This document shows positions 22,011-33,403 of a stretch of 64,000 bases of DNA, in pieces. Both the position numbers and the translations under genes were made by a program. How positions within the stretch are numbered: position 1 is the stretch's first letter; each line of letters starts with the position of its first letter. Under the pieces are notes generated by a model. The model saw only the letters and a list, made by a program, of their open reading frames with translations. It ran no database searches and had not been told where the DNA came from. This stretch comes from Ligustrum vulgare. Taxonomy: Eukaryota > Streptophyta > Magnoliopsida > Lamiales > Oleaceae. The stretch spans positions 65,864,602 through 65,928,601 of the forward strand of contig OY743172.1 of the NCBI GenBank assembly GCA_963555705.1, read 5' to 3'.

Positions 22011-23124
22011 ATGAGTAGTTCTTTATCCGTCTCGCCATATTTTGATGGCAGTAATTACCCTTATTGGAAATTTAGCAAAGGAAAGAGAGAGAAAAGAGAG
22101 GCTAGTGATACTAGGAATGTACCTAAACCAGTTAGATGTCATGAGTGTTAGGGATTTGGGCATATTAGAGCTGAGTGTCCCAATATTAAGAAAAAGGCGG
22201 GAAAGGATATGAATGTCACTCTTGCTAATAGTGAGTCTGACTCGGGTAATCAAAATGAGGATTCCTCTCGTGAGGACAATGGGAACTACATAGCCTTCAC
22301 TTCTAGAACTAAGATCAAATTAGAGAAGGCTGGTAAGAAATGTGTTAACCCAGATAGTGGTGAGTCTTCAAGAGAGGAGTTTGAGGGTCAAGAGGATATT
22401 CATGAGGTGTTTGACAAATTATATGATGAATTTCTTAAATTAAAGAAAGTGAGTAGTGCCGCCTTTAAGAAACTGAATAAAGTTGAAATAGAAAAGGAAG
22501 GCTTGTTGGTCAAACTAGAAGAGTGTAGTAGCAAGTTGTAGATTGTGGATAATGAGAAAAAGACCTTAGAAAAGAAGGTTGTATGTTTAGAAAGTGAACT
22601 TGAGAAGACCTCCAGGTTAGCTAGTGAGTTGAATGTTGAGAAAGGAAATTTAGAAATCCAAGTTAGCAATCTATTGATCAAACTTGAATATTCCAAAGCT
22701 TAATTCCTTACCTTTTCTCTAGTAGTTCTGACAAGTCAGAAAATATTTTAGGATGAGCAAGCCTACTGGTAATAGGGATGGTCTAGATTTTGATAAGAAA
22801 GTTGTTAGTACATCTATGACCACATTTGTCCTTGCATGTAACCAGCCCAAATATGTGCCTAACCCTCATCGTAGGACTCATCGACCTAGGAATATACATC
22901 AATGTTCACAAAACAATGGTATGAGGTTTGTCCCTACTTGTTTTTCACTGTGGTGAGTTAGATCACATACGTCCTAGATGTCATTTCCTGAATAGAAAGC
23001 ATAACATGAAATTTAATATGAATCATAATCAGGAGTCTATTGGTCAAGGTAAATTTCTTGCTGATCAAGTTAACAGGTTGAGCAAATTGGTGACACAAAT
23101 GTCTGGTAAGTTTTCTGATACAAG
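22011..23124 (+). pseudogene. SIRE-like gag remnant
   Basis: Opens MSSSLSVSPYFDGSNYPYW, the usual start of SIRE-type gag, then jumps by deletion to the first zinc knuckle (C-H-E-C, stop, G-F-G-H-I-R-A-E-C, 22137-22178). A long Lys/Glu-rich coiled-coil region follows (22209-22700; FDKLYDEFLKLKKVSSAAF), then a second knuckle HCGELDHIRPRC near 22943-22980, reached only after a shift of one base. Stops and frameshifts make it non-functional. Expected next would be the protease, but a hAT element and a deletion replace it. Confidence 0.83.
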
Positions 23125-23132
23125 ATAGAAAT

Positions 23133-24035
23133 TAGGCGTGGGTGTTGTTCCATATGGTTCTGATTTTTAGGGAACCGAACCGAACCAAGAACCAATGATT
23201 CTTTTTAAAAAAGAACAATTGGTTCTTTTTTGCAAGAGAAGAACCGGACCGGAACCGAACCGTTCGGTTCTTTTGGTTCTGGTTCTGGTTCCGATTCCCT
23301 AAATTAAAATTTTCAAACTTAAGCGATGAAGCCAGGATAAATTCCGGCTGGTAAGAATCGTAAGACAATAAGGTCATCGACGTTGATCAAAATGCGAATA
23401 CAACAATCAAATTCCTTGACATCAAAATATTTACTCCCTTTCGGACATTAACGTATCTCCTCATCCGCGTGTATGTGCTCCTTCTAAAAAAATTTCAATT
23501 TCTACTCGTAATTCTCTACCTTTTCAAGGAACAATTGCACAAGTCCAGCAAATCCTTGAAAATAAAATAACAATTAATTTTAAGATGAGTGAAGATTTAA
23601 TATTGTTTGTTGATTCTTGAAGAACTGATGGCTGAAGACTTAACGGCTGAAGGCTTGAAGCTGAATGACAGAATTAGTGAAAGAAAAATGATTTTTGATC
23701 TATGATTTTTTATTTATTACTTGTTTTGCTTATAGATTTTGTAATGTTGAATGAGTTAATAGTTGTTGGGTAATTGATATTAACTAATGGACCGGATAAC
23801 ATGCATTACGATTAAGAATTGATGATTTTTTTTTAAATTTATATTTTAAAAAAATAAAAAAATCATTTTTTATTCTGGTTCTTGGTACTGGTTCTGAACC
23901 AAGAACCGGAACCAGAACTGAAACCAATGGTTCTTGATTTTTAGAACCAAAATCGTTTAAAATTTTGATAGAACCGAACCGGAACCGAACCGAACCAAAC
24001 CGAATCGTTGGTTCTGGTTCTTTTGCTCAGACCTA
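23133..24035. mobile_element. Non-autonomous hAT element within the SIRE-like element
   Basis: Left end TAGGCGTGGGTG, right end on the minus strand TAGGTCTGAGCA. Just inside both ends are repeats of GGTTCGGTTC/GAACCGAACC type, typical of plant hAT elements. The flanking 8-bp repeats are ATAGAAAT (23125-23132) and ATAGGAAT (24036-24043), seven of eight matching. No transposase frame. Confidence 0.88.
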
Positions 24036-25566
24036 ATAGGAATAGTTGAGAAGTGTGATCAAAGAAATCTGAATATTGGTCACAATGCTCTTAAGGATAA
24101 AACGTGTCAATACCTAACTAATTGAGTATTTTTGGTGCACGCATGTGTTAATATATGATTTATTGTTGCATGCATCCATTTGTTTACCTTCTTTTTAGGT
24201 AGGTATTTTATTTCTTGCATTTGCATTTTTGTGATTGCTTTAGAACGTGCATTTTTTTTTATGTGAGCTTGATATTTTTTTATTTTGTGTGTGATGCATT
24301 CTAACGCTTTCTATATTGGAAAATAAAAAAAAAGGTATATTTGAAAAGTACAAAAACATTGAAAATTTAAAAAACAATAAAAATAGTTTGTTTTCATAGT
24401 GTATTTTATCGCCTGATGTGAAACTTACTTAAACTTGCGTGTTATGACCATGGTTAAGTTTATTTAATGAACTATAGCATAATTTCCATTGCTTTCTTAG
24501 GTTACTGTTAAATACTTTGTATAGGTGTCTTCGTATACCATCTGCACAGTACACGCTTTGATATTGTAAGTGGGACTTAACCGCATGTGTGAGATTTGAA
24601 ATGACAGTCATTTGTTGGTAAGATACCTTTGAACATGGATTGACCAATTTTAGTAGACCTAAGCTCTTATAAATCCATTGTAATAAAAAATGCTCATATC
24701 TTAGTGTTCTTCATCGAGGCCTATTTGACTCGAGTTATTAAGCCTGAGGAGGGTGCTTTTTAACCTGGATGGTCAACTGAATTGGGTTAACTGGTCGAAA
24801 GGTCGCTATAGAGGTTATCTTAGTCGTCTAATGAGGGGAAATTGTACTTAAGATGAAAAAGAATGAGCTTGATGAAGTTTGAAAATTTATTAGAAAAATA
24901 TGTTTGAAGTAAGGGGGAGTTTGATAAAAAATTTCTTATGAGCTTCTATTTTAAGGTCCTACTTTGGATTATAATGGTTTGACTTTCATAAGTAGGGGAT
25001 TAAGCTTTATGGAAGTGATGTTTTGCATGTTTTTTCTCACAAGTTTAAGGTGGAGTCCTACTTACAAAGGATTAGTGGCACATTACACACATGAGTCGCT
25101 TATGTAATTTACTCCATTTTAACTTAGGTTAAGTATGTGGGAAGAGTTTGCATTCATTGATTATACTTATACATGCTAATTACACCATTTTTAAATTGTT
25201 CCATATTTATGCTAAAAATTGATTTGGAAATTGCACCCTTTGTCATTTGTGAATAATAGGAGGAGAATTGCATTCCATATTCCATAGTTGTTCGAGTTTT
25301 GATGTTTAGTGGTGTAAATGTTTTGGTTGATGTTTTAAATTAACATTTATATCACTTCTCAAACTAGCATTCTTAATTTATGATTATGTGCTTCAATTGT
25401 TATATTCCTATATCACGTGCTTTTACACTTGATAATTGAGTTTTGATTTCAGAAAATAGGTATAACAAGGAATGCAAGTGATAGAAAAGCTTGGGTAGTG
25501 TACAATGTTTATTTACTATTTTGACTTTATTATAGTGTTTTGTTACAGAATGCCAAAGGGGGATAT
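24036..25566 (+). other. Noncoding 3' part of the SIRE-like element
   Basis: No domain of pol is readable. The stretch 24728-24818 resembles the paired noncoding modules in the Tat-like elements at 27537-27775 and 46987-47262. It ends with the purine tract CAAAGGGGGATA (about 25553-25565). Confidence 0.6.
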
Positions 25567-25725
25567 TGTTAAGTTTTTATATAATTGGCAATCCCGTGAA
25601 CAAAATAATTCATTTATAAAGTCTCAATTAGAGTCAATGTTTGAAAGTTGATTTAGTTGAGTATTTGGGGTCAAGAAGTTAAAGAAGTGTTCAAGAAGAC
25701 TTGGGATACAATTAGAAGTTAAAGA
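25567..25725 (+). repeat. Truncated 3' LTR of the SIRE-like element
   Basis: Matches the first 160 bp of the LTR at 20864 and stops in the middle of ATTAGAAGTTAAAG, where Tat-like gag sequence begins. Confidence 0.85.
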
Positions 25726-25734
25726 CTTGTGTAG

Positions 25735-26241
25735 AACTTTTGAGCTAGGCCATTCCAGGTTATGCTTGAAGCAAGATGGGAATCCAACCAATCCAGTGCT
25801 CTGTCTCGCAAGGTATAAGGAAATAATCGGAGCCTAATTACACCGTCAGAGACACCATCATATTTAAGTTGTTGGCACATGTCCAATAATCTAAAAACAT
25901 GTGTATTTAGATTTTCATCAGGAGTCGCGTAAAACAGATGTTCATTTTGAAATAAATTGATGACATTTGTCTGTAAAATGAAAGTTTCCTGGACTAAACG
26001 CTGGGTAAACTATGCTCGATTGGTTTTGAACAATTTGTGGAGTCATAAAGTCACCCACAAGCACATTTCCCTCATCCATAGGATCAACACTCGGTATAAT
26101 CTGATTGTTATTTGCCATTACTTCCTGTTTTTGGTTTTTCTGTTTATCTAATTCTTTTGCTTCTCTTAATCTACGGTGTAAAGTACGTTTGGTTTGTGGG
26201 TCAACTTCTACAAGATCTCCATGATTCAAACGTTTCAACAT
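25735..26241 (-). pseudogene. Tat/Athila-like gypsy gag fragment
   Basis: On the minus strand it opens MLKRLNHGDLVEVDPQTKR and, after a frameshift near 25945, reads FYATPDENLNTHVFRLLD, VIRLRLFPYTLRDRALDWL and SSITWNGLAQ. The LRLFPYTLRDRALDWL box is the retrotransposon gag (capsid) signature of the Tat/Athila branch. It is cut at 25735 by the junction with the SIRE-like LTR. No protease or RT follows. Confidence 0.85.
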
Positions 26242-26261
26242 AATTGATTTTTATAAAATTT

Positions 26262-27494
26262 ATGAAACAAACATGTTAGAATTATGAAACCACTTTATCT
26301 TCATCATCCATATCTTAACTTAAACATTTAATAATAATTTATGGGGTTTTAAAAATTCACGTTCCTAATGTTATTAAAACCCTCTTTCGAACGGTGAACT
26401 AAAGCCTTTCTCTATACGCAACCCGACTATATTTCGATGACGAATATGAACATATAGAAAAACATTATCGTTTGTGAACACCATTGAAGATCAAAAAAAG
26501 CATAGGGGTATATTTCTATCCCCTATCGAATTTTATGATAATTAAAACATGTATAATGTAATCCTAATCTTTCAAACTTAGAAAAACTCCACAACAATTA
26601 TATAATTAGTGATCAAATAATTATATAAGCATGAAAGAATGAATTAATTGCTCAAACCCATAAATTGTGTAAATTAAACAATAAATCAAATCATGGAATC
26701 CGAAAGATAAAATCTCATCACAATTTTAACATTAAACGCTTAACCTAGATACATAATTGAAGGTAAATCACAAGATAAGTAATTGGAGTTCATCACCCGA
26801 ATTATGTTCTTCATCTTGGATCTTCAATATTGAACTTGGCCTAGTGTGGTCCTTTGATAATTCGACAGCCTTTTGGTATTATTTCAACTGATTGGGAACC
26901 CCCAAAAATGTACCTTGTGTCATGTATATAGGTTTAGTCGAAACCTTGGTGAAAGAACTTGAGAATCTGTTGAAAATCGCGCACAGGCTCTGCAGTTGGC
27001 CTAGTAGGAATAAGTGCCTAGTTGCGTTACTTTAAATCTTGCGCATATTTTCGAGACCTTCATGGGACCGCACGCCTTTATAAGCTGAGGCCATTTGGTC
27101 GCATGATTTTACGGTTCTATTGCAATTTCCATCTTTTATTTCGTGTAAGTTGGTCCTCATTTTTTATTGCATCTCAAGTTCTCTAGCTTCCGAACGAAGC
27201 AATTAAGTCCCTGGACTTTTGATTTCTTTTAATTGACGTCTTTCTTCCCTTGATTTGTTCACTTAAGCTCTCTATCTTCTTCCACTTAGTCTACTTAGCA
27301 TCCCGATTGACCTCATTGACTCCTCATGTGTACTCTTTAGCTCATTTATCATCCAATTTGTCATGTATTCCTTCACTTTATCGACTTTAGGATATCTCTG
27401 AAATACAAATGAATAATAACAAAATCAGTAGAAAATATCTAATAACAATAACTCCTACTTTAGTATGGAAATAAGTGTATAAAATACACTTATC
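26262..27494 (-). repeat. Tat-like LTR, minus orientation, inner end lost
   Basis: Its right end is the hairpin-like AAGTGTATAAAATACACTT (about 27473-27491), the start of this LTR family on the minus strand. The part near 26300-26560 matches the plus-strand LTR at 59500-59700 (CGATAGGGGATA and flanks). No primer site lies between it and gag, so the inner end seems deleted; the left border is approximate. Confidence 0.65.
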
Positions 27495-27961
27495 GAACAT
27501 GCATGCATCTTTTACCTCTCTTTGTAGCTTTTTTTTGCTCTAATTATTAAGCCTGTAAGAGTATTTTCATACCAGGTGCCCTATGATCATCTAACTAAGG
27601 AGTCCCCATCCTAAGTCTTATAAAGAGGCTTTATTATGATATTGCATACATCCTACTCATTTTTTTCGTAACCTAGTTTACATGAATCATTAAGCTCGTA
27701 TAGGTACTTATATACCCGGTGCCCTATGCATCTAACTTAGGAGTTACCAACCTAAAACTTGCTACATGGGTTATCTAGAAGGCCTGAGGGAGATATGTAC
27801 TACATAAAAAAAGAGAATGTTTAGTTTATAGATTGCATAAAGGGGATTGAGATAACTAGTGAGTTTGAATTTTGAGTGATTATTTTAAGGTTGGAGCACT
27901 CCGATAAAGGAGAATCATCACATACCTAGGTAATTGCTGTTACTGGTTAGACCCACCCAAC
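27495..27961 (+). other. Tat-like noncoding interior with two copies of a shared module
   Basis: Two degenerate copies (27537-27635 and 27680-27775) of a module with ATTAAGCCYGTA, CCAGGTGCCCTA and a CCTAAA word. It continues after the solo LTR at 29706-30094 and leads to the LTR at 30095, so this is the 3' interior of that element. No coding sequence. Confidence 0.6.
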
Positions 27962-27966
27962 TTGAG

Positions 27967-29700
27967 TAATAAGTGTATTTTATACACTTATTTATATGTC
28001 AAAATTAGGATATTATTTTGTTTTTCTCGAATAAATTCTACTTAATTTGTATTTATTTACATTATTTCAGATTTTTATCCCATAATCAAGAAAATGAGGA
28101 ATTGAAGTAATTATTCAACAATTGGATGAAAAAACTCAATTTAAGATGCAATTGACGATAAAACGAAGACAAAGGGCCAAAATGAATTATTTGACAAAAA
28201 TGAGGCTTTAGTAGTAAAACCTATCCCAATATTACTTGAGCCTCAAAATCAATTGCAAGGAAAAATTTTGGTCCAAGTTATTTCTACTATGTTAGATATA
28301 TATATATACACTTATTTGTTCATAAAAGGAGTAGGTCAGCCGTGAGACAGAGCCGTGAGCAGCTTCGGGGCACAATACACAGAGTGAAGGGGCCGCACCT
28401 AGGAGTTAAAAATATACACAGATATATACTCGGCTAACTTGGGAGCTTAACTGTGCAAATATACACAGCTGGGGGTCTGTGCCCCAATATCTGCCATAAA
28501 AGGGTCAAGCCATAACAAATGGAAAGCTATACGACTCAACTCCAACATAATGGCTCTGATATAGCTAGCCCTTTTAATGGAGGTTGGCAGTTTGCAAACG
28601 AGCATCATCTGATCATCCTTCATCAGCATTGTTTGGATGATTCTTTGGTGGAAACAAAAGACAGGCTCTTGGAATTAATTGGTGGTTGGTAGATAACTTT
28701 TGAGGATTAACATTGAGGCTAGAGATATATATATACACACGGCTACCTGGGTGCCAAAAAAAAAAAAAAAAAGGGCAGCTTTGGAGTTAGATATACACAG
28801 AAGTTACACGGCTGAAATTGAATTGAGTGAAAGGCAGACGACTGGAAGTTGGGAAGAAGGAGCAATGCTTGTGCTTAAATTCTTGAAACTTCGGGTTTTA
28901 TTTTCTTTATTTATTGTTTTTTCTTTTAAAAATATGAGTAGCTAAATTTTAAATTGGGATTGACGATATAAATTTAATATTTTTAGTTTAATTTTGATTC
29001 TCAAGTTGGTGCTTTATTTTCATGTATTGATTTTATTATTGCTTTTAATACTTGAGTTGTTTGATCACCAATTCATGATTAAATGATTGTTTTCATAATT
29101 CGAGAGGTGAGTTAACAATTAGACCACGTAATAAAATTTGACAAATTCAACAAAAAGATAGAGATATGAATTTGTGGTTGCTTGTGGTTGCTTATGAATT
29201 CTTAGGAGATTTAATGCATTTAACTAAGGAGAACTCCGACGATTTGTAGAGATACATGGTTGACTTGGTTAAATATGTCTAATTTGAACTCGAGAGAGGT
29301 AAATTAGACACATGCGTGAATTCGACCAATTACAATTTTAGAAAACAACTTGAGATGCGAAATTAAGTTAGAACTTTTTTCGAAATCGTTAGTCCCGATA
29401 TTCATTTAATTGTTCGAAAATTCGCCACGTTTATTCTTGTTTCATTATTTTCTTTTAGTTTTAAATTGTTATTTTTATTTTGATTGATTTGTTTATTTCA
29501 TTAAATCTCTATTTTATTGCTATTTTGGATTCTGTTGCAATTTTATTTTCATAATCAGTTTTTGTTTTAGTTTAGGAATTTTAGAATCGAAATAAATTTA
29601 TAATGAATTATCTAGTTCTCGTGGGATCGACAACTCAGACTTAAAAGTCCACTTTTACTACTTGTTAACGATATCGTGCACTTGCGATTTCAAACCAACA
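27967..29700 (+). mobile_element. Solo LTR of a Tat-like gypsy element
   Basis: 1734 bp from TAATAAGTGTATTTTATACA to GATTTCAAACCAACA, flanked by a perfect 5-bp duplication TTGAG (27962-27966 and 29701-29705). There is no interior or second LTR, so it is the product of LTR-LTR recombination. The last 150 bp (GTGGGATCGACAACTCAGAC and on) match the ends of the LTRs at 36075 and 50228. It carries a plastid gene fragment. Confidence 0.9.
28471..28574 (-). pseudogene. ndhH: Plastid ndhH fragment inside the solo LTR
   Basis: The minus strand reads [19 protein letters not shown] then [15 protein letters not shown]. This is part of NdhH, the 49-kDa subunit of the chloroplast NADH dehydrogenase-like complex, with only a few changes (V to A, S to F, G to D) in 34 residues as I recall the family. 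Similarity ends sharply on both sides. Only about 104 bp remain, so it is a nuclear plastid-DNA piece with no NdhH function. Its position inside an LTR means that it moved with the retrotransposon or entered later. Confidence 0.85.
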
Positions 29701-29705
29701 TTGAG

Positions 29706-30094
29706 CTGGAAAGGTATTAGTGATTTAAGAAGCAAGTTTAGAAATTATAGCCTGGTTAAAGAGAAAATATCAAATTTAAGGAAAGTGAATCTCACAAGAG
29801 GGAAAGTGAAATTTGACCATTAAGGATCGGGATATCACCTATTAACCGCACTATAATGATTGGGTTGACTAAATACACAAACACGTCGAGCATATATTGA
29901 GTTAAGAATTATATATATAGTATTATTTGTAGACTGTTCAGGGATTACTAGAGATTTTAAATGCTGAAACAAATACGTCAGGTTAGTTAACATGTGTCAG
30001 TTTTCAAAACTCTTAATTTTTCTTTGTTATACTTGCGTGATTGTAAACAATTAATCTTATTGGAGTATGAATAAGAGTTTAAGTTTGAGGAATT
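29706..30094 (+). other. Tat-like interior, last part before the LTR at 30095
   Basis: Noncoding; ends with AAGTTTGAGGAATT, a weak purine tract, directly before TGATATGTACG. Confidence 0.55.
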
Positions 30095-32285
30095 TGATAT
30101 GTACGATTTTGTACTTATCTTGACCTTAAATTTGGAAAATTGTAAATATTTTAGAGTGTCATATTGCTAAATTTTGTATTTATTTTAATTGTCTCGGGAA
30201 AAACTGAATTTTGAAGATATTGAAGCAAAATGGGAAAGCCACGTACGGAGTATGTGAAGAAATAAGTCCACAACTTTTAGTATAGGTATCAACATTGATC
30301 CCATAATATGACATTGGAAATATTATTTAATTTGGAGTTCAACCCAACAAACAGATCATAATCCAATGTTGTAGATCAAAAGTTATGGATGTTTGAATTC
30401 GATTGACGAAACTGGAAATTCAACCACGAGTCAACCGCGGTTTACAAAGACACGGTCGTGAATTAACTTGTTTTTTTCATGGGTATATTGCGAATCAATA
30501 ACAGACAATTTGTAGTGGTGGGACACTGAGATGAGCATGTGTTTTTCACGACGGACCTTACAGGGGTTCAGCGATGGTGGCCTTGATTTATTTATTTATT
30601 TATTTATTTTTTATTAGCTAAGAGACCAAAAAAAAATTCAAATTCACAGAAGACAAATGTAAAAATATGCAACAAATACCAATCCATAAATCATATAGCA
30701 AATACACAAATTGATTGTGAATCACAATCGTAAACAAATATTCAATAAACCGACTCACCATATTCTGGCAGGCAACAAATATATAAATATTCAACAAATA
30801 GTCACCACATACATACTTCATAATTCAAAATTGGGTAATTATATTGACAATACTAATTTTATTAACACCACCATATTATATTTACTCATTTATTAAAACA
30901 TGAATTTTATAATTACATCATATTCATTTTAAAAACACACTCGCTAAATAAAATAAAAATAAAAAATTGTACACCACAATTAAATATGAACACTTTATAC
31001 CCTAAAAGAAACTTTGAAATTTATGCACACCATTATTTCTAGAAACTTTATATATGTACGTATTTATCTATACATACATTTATAAAATTATATGATTAGT
31101 CTGTGTATAAGTATGTAATAATTATATGATTAATTTGCATGTTATAATGGTTAGATCGTAGGTGAAAAATCAATTTTCTAGTTTAATAAAAAAAAAAAAA
31201 AAATTTGGCAAAATTTTAGTGGCTCACCCCCAGTGTGCCCCAAACTGGGTTCGCAACTACCGCGAATTGCAAAGCCGCGGTCCAGCAGTTTTTTATATTT
31301 TTTTTCATTTTACTTTTATTTTTTCCTGGGCCTAGGACGAAACCATATATTGAGTTCAAAAATTATATAAAGACCTAATATAGACTAGAAAAATGAGAGA
31401 TCAATCATCATATCATTGATACACGTCATAGAGGAGAAAAACTCAAGAAGATAGACAAAAGAACTAGGGTTTGTGATTTTGAAAGCTTTGAGATTGGAAT
31501 TTGGTGAAAGAATTTATTCACATTCTCTATATAATTTCAAAACTTGGTGATGTATTCAATTCAAGTGATTTTTTTTCCTTTAATCATGAGTGACTAATTT
31601 AATTGTTGGGAAATGATGTAACCTAGTTTGATTACTTCAATTTCAATTACCAGATTTTGTGCTTTTACCATATATATTGAATTTATTTCCGATCTTAATC
31701 CATGAATTACTTGATCACTAATTCATTGATTTGTGGGTTATAACGAGTAGAGATGTGAGTTACATATCTGGACCATGTAATAAATTTCGACAATTAAACA
31801 AAAAGACAGAGATTCATGATTGTGGTTGTTGTGAGCATTATATGAACTCATGTTATTAAATGCATTTAATTAAGACATATTCTGACCCAACATAGATATA
31901 TATGATTGAACTAGTTAGATAGACCTATTTAAAATTGAGAAGGAAAAATTAGATATAATTGAGAATTTGATCGAACCCTACTTTAGGAAGAAAACTTTGG
32001 GCGTGAGAGATTGAATATGATAACTAGGATAAAATCGTGAGTCCCAACACCTTCACTTTTAAAAAATCAAATTATTGATTCTCGCATATTTGGTAGACTT
32101 TCATAATTATTTGTTTTTAATAATTTAGTAGATTAAACATCAAATCATTGTCTTTACCTAGATTTTGTTTCGATCAATCAAAGCTAATACTAAATAAAAT
32201 AGTTTTCGTGGAATTGACAAATCAGACTCTTAGATCCACTTACTACTTGTTTGACTATCGTGTACTTGTAATAATTTTTGCAACA
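30095..32285 (+). repeat. Tat-like LTR (3' LTR of the 19940-32285 element)
   Basis: Starts TGATATGTACGATTTTGTAC; its first 210 bp match 19940-20150. Its end (GACTATCGTGTACTTG...TTTGCAACA) resembles the ends of the other Tat-like LTRs. GC-rich words CCGCGG, ACGGTCGTGA and ACCGCGAATTG occur near 30430-30465 and 31255-31285. 2191 bp. Right flank is copy A of the duplicated block. Confidence 0.7.
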
Positions 32286-32368
32286 ACTGTCGAAGCCATT
32301 AATTTATTTTCACATCTAAAAAAAATTATGAATTTTTCCCCCTTCTATGTATTAGTTCAGTACAAAAA
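32286..32368 (+). repeat. Tandem-duplicated upstream block, copy A (last part)
   Basis: TGTCGAAGCCATTAATTTAT and the following CACATCTA recur at 32751-32790 at the end of copy B. This puts the end of copy A directly before the start of copy B. Confidence 0.7.
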
Positions 32369-32790
32369 GATGTTTTGTTTTATCTTTAATTTTTTAGCGA
32401 ATGTATACCAAGTATTAGAGTTTTACTTAAATTTAACTATGTCTCAATTCGAAAAAGATATAGATTATTCATGTTGCACTCGAAAATTGAATGGTACTTA
32501 AAAAAAATTAACAAGTCAAGACGGCAAACGAGAACAATATTAAGTCATCGAGCTGACTAAACTTAAACTCCTACTATTCAAAAGCTCGAATGGAGATACA
32601 ACTATATGGTTCAATAGCTTGGCAAGATCTATGTAATCTAGAAAGCAATTAGCTCGACATTAGTACTTTCGACACTTGACATTGTGGCTTGTGCCGAACA
32701 AAAACAAGCACATTACGCATGCAAGCAAATAAGGACATAGACAAGGACAGTCGAAGCCATTAATATTATTCATATCTAAATATTTTACTG
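32369..32790 (+). repeat. Tandem-duplicated upstream block, copy B
   Basis: Matches 8371-8620, 8950-9055, 19883-19939 and 32286-32320 in order. It lacks the Copia element, the gypsy region and the MITE, so it shows the empty target sites (GTGCCGAACAAAAACAAGC at the Copia site). Confidence 0.8.
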
Positions 32791-32949
32791 CCATAGAAGG
32801 CCCCTTTTTTAATTTTTCTTTCACGTAAAGAAAAAAAATTTAATTTCTAAGTGTTGAGTTCTTACGTTATTAAGCTATTTTGTGTTTCTATTTAACAATT
32901 GTAACTATAAACCCAAAATACTGTTGTTATGTTGGTCATTTGGTAGAAC

Positions 32950-33395
32950 CTAGGATGCACCTACACTCTTTTGGGAGCCAGCGTGTCGTGTCTGACACTC
33001 TCCGGACACTTTCGGACACATGTTAGAGCTACACTATATGCATCAAAATGAAAAGGGGGAAGGGACGAAACACATGCAATTAAAAAATGATAAATCTGAC
33101 ACATGTTAGAGCTACACCATATGCATCAAAATGAAAAAGAGGAAGGGACGAAATGCATATAATTAAAAAATGATAAATCTGACTTACAAGTTTATTTTTA
33201 TTTGATATCCTCATTTTGATGCAATAAATATATAATGTGTTGTTTGTACGTAAGACTAAAATAATAATAAATTAAAAAATTAATTTGTGTGCCCCTAACG
33301 TGTCGTGTCCTAACTTTTTTAAAAAATCACGTGTCGACGTATTCGTGTCATGTCATGTCGTATCCTTGTAGCGTGTCCATGTCCGTGCAACCCTG
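32950..33395. mobile_element. hAT-like non-autonomous element with internal tandem repeat
   Basis: Ends CTAGGATGCAC and, on the minus strand, CAGGGTTGCAC. Flanks are GGTAGAAC (32942-32949) and GGAAGAAC (33396-33403), seven of eight matching. The subterminal parts repeat CGTGTCGTGTC-like words. Two 83-bp units (33015-33097, 33098-33180) are in tandem. Confidence 0.7.
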
Positions 33396-33403
33396 GGAAG
33401 AAC

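Larger units (their letters stand above)
20864..25725 (+). mobile_element. SIRE-like Copia element, internally deleted, 3' LTR truncated
   Basis: 5' LTR 20864-21962, primer site, gag remnant, noncoding tail, purine tract, then 159 bp of the 3' LTR at 25567-25725. No protease, integrase or RT is left. Gag with two zinc knuckles and a coiled coil is characteristic of the SIRE/Maximus lineage. A hAT element sits inside. The left flank is AAGGG; the right flank is lost, so no target duplication can be checked. Confidence 0.82.

Noticed and set aside
28447..28629. A 60-residue minus-strand gene
   Set aside because: Only the middle is ndhH; the ends are LTR sequence, so it is not a gene.
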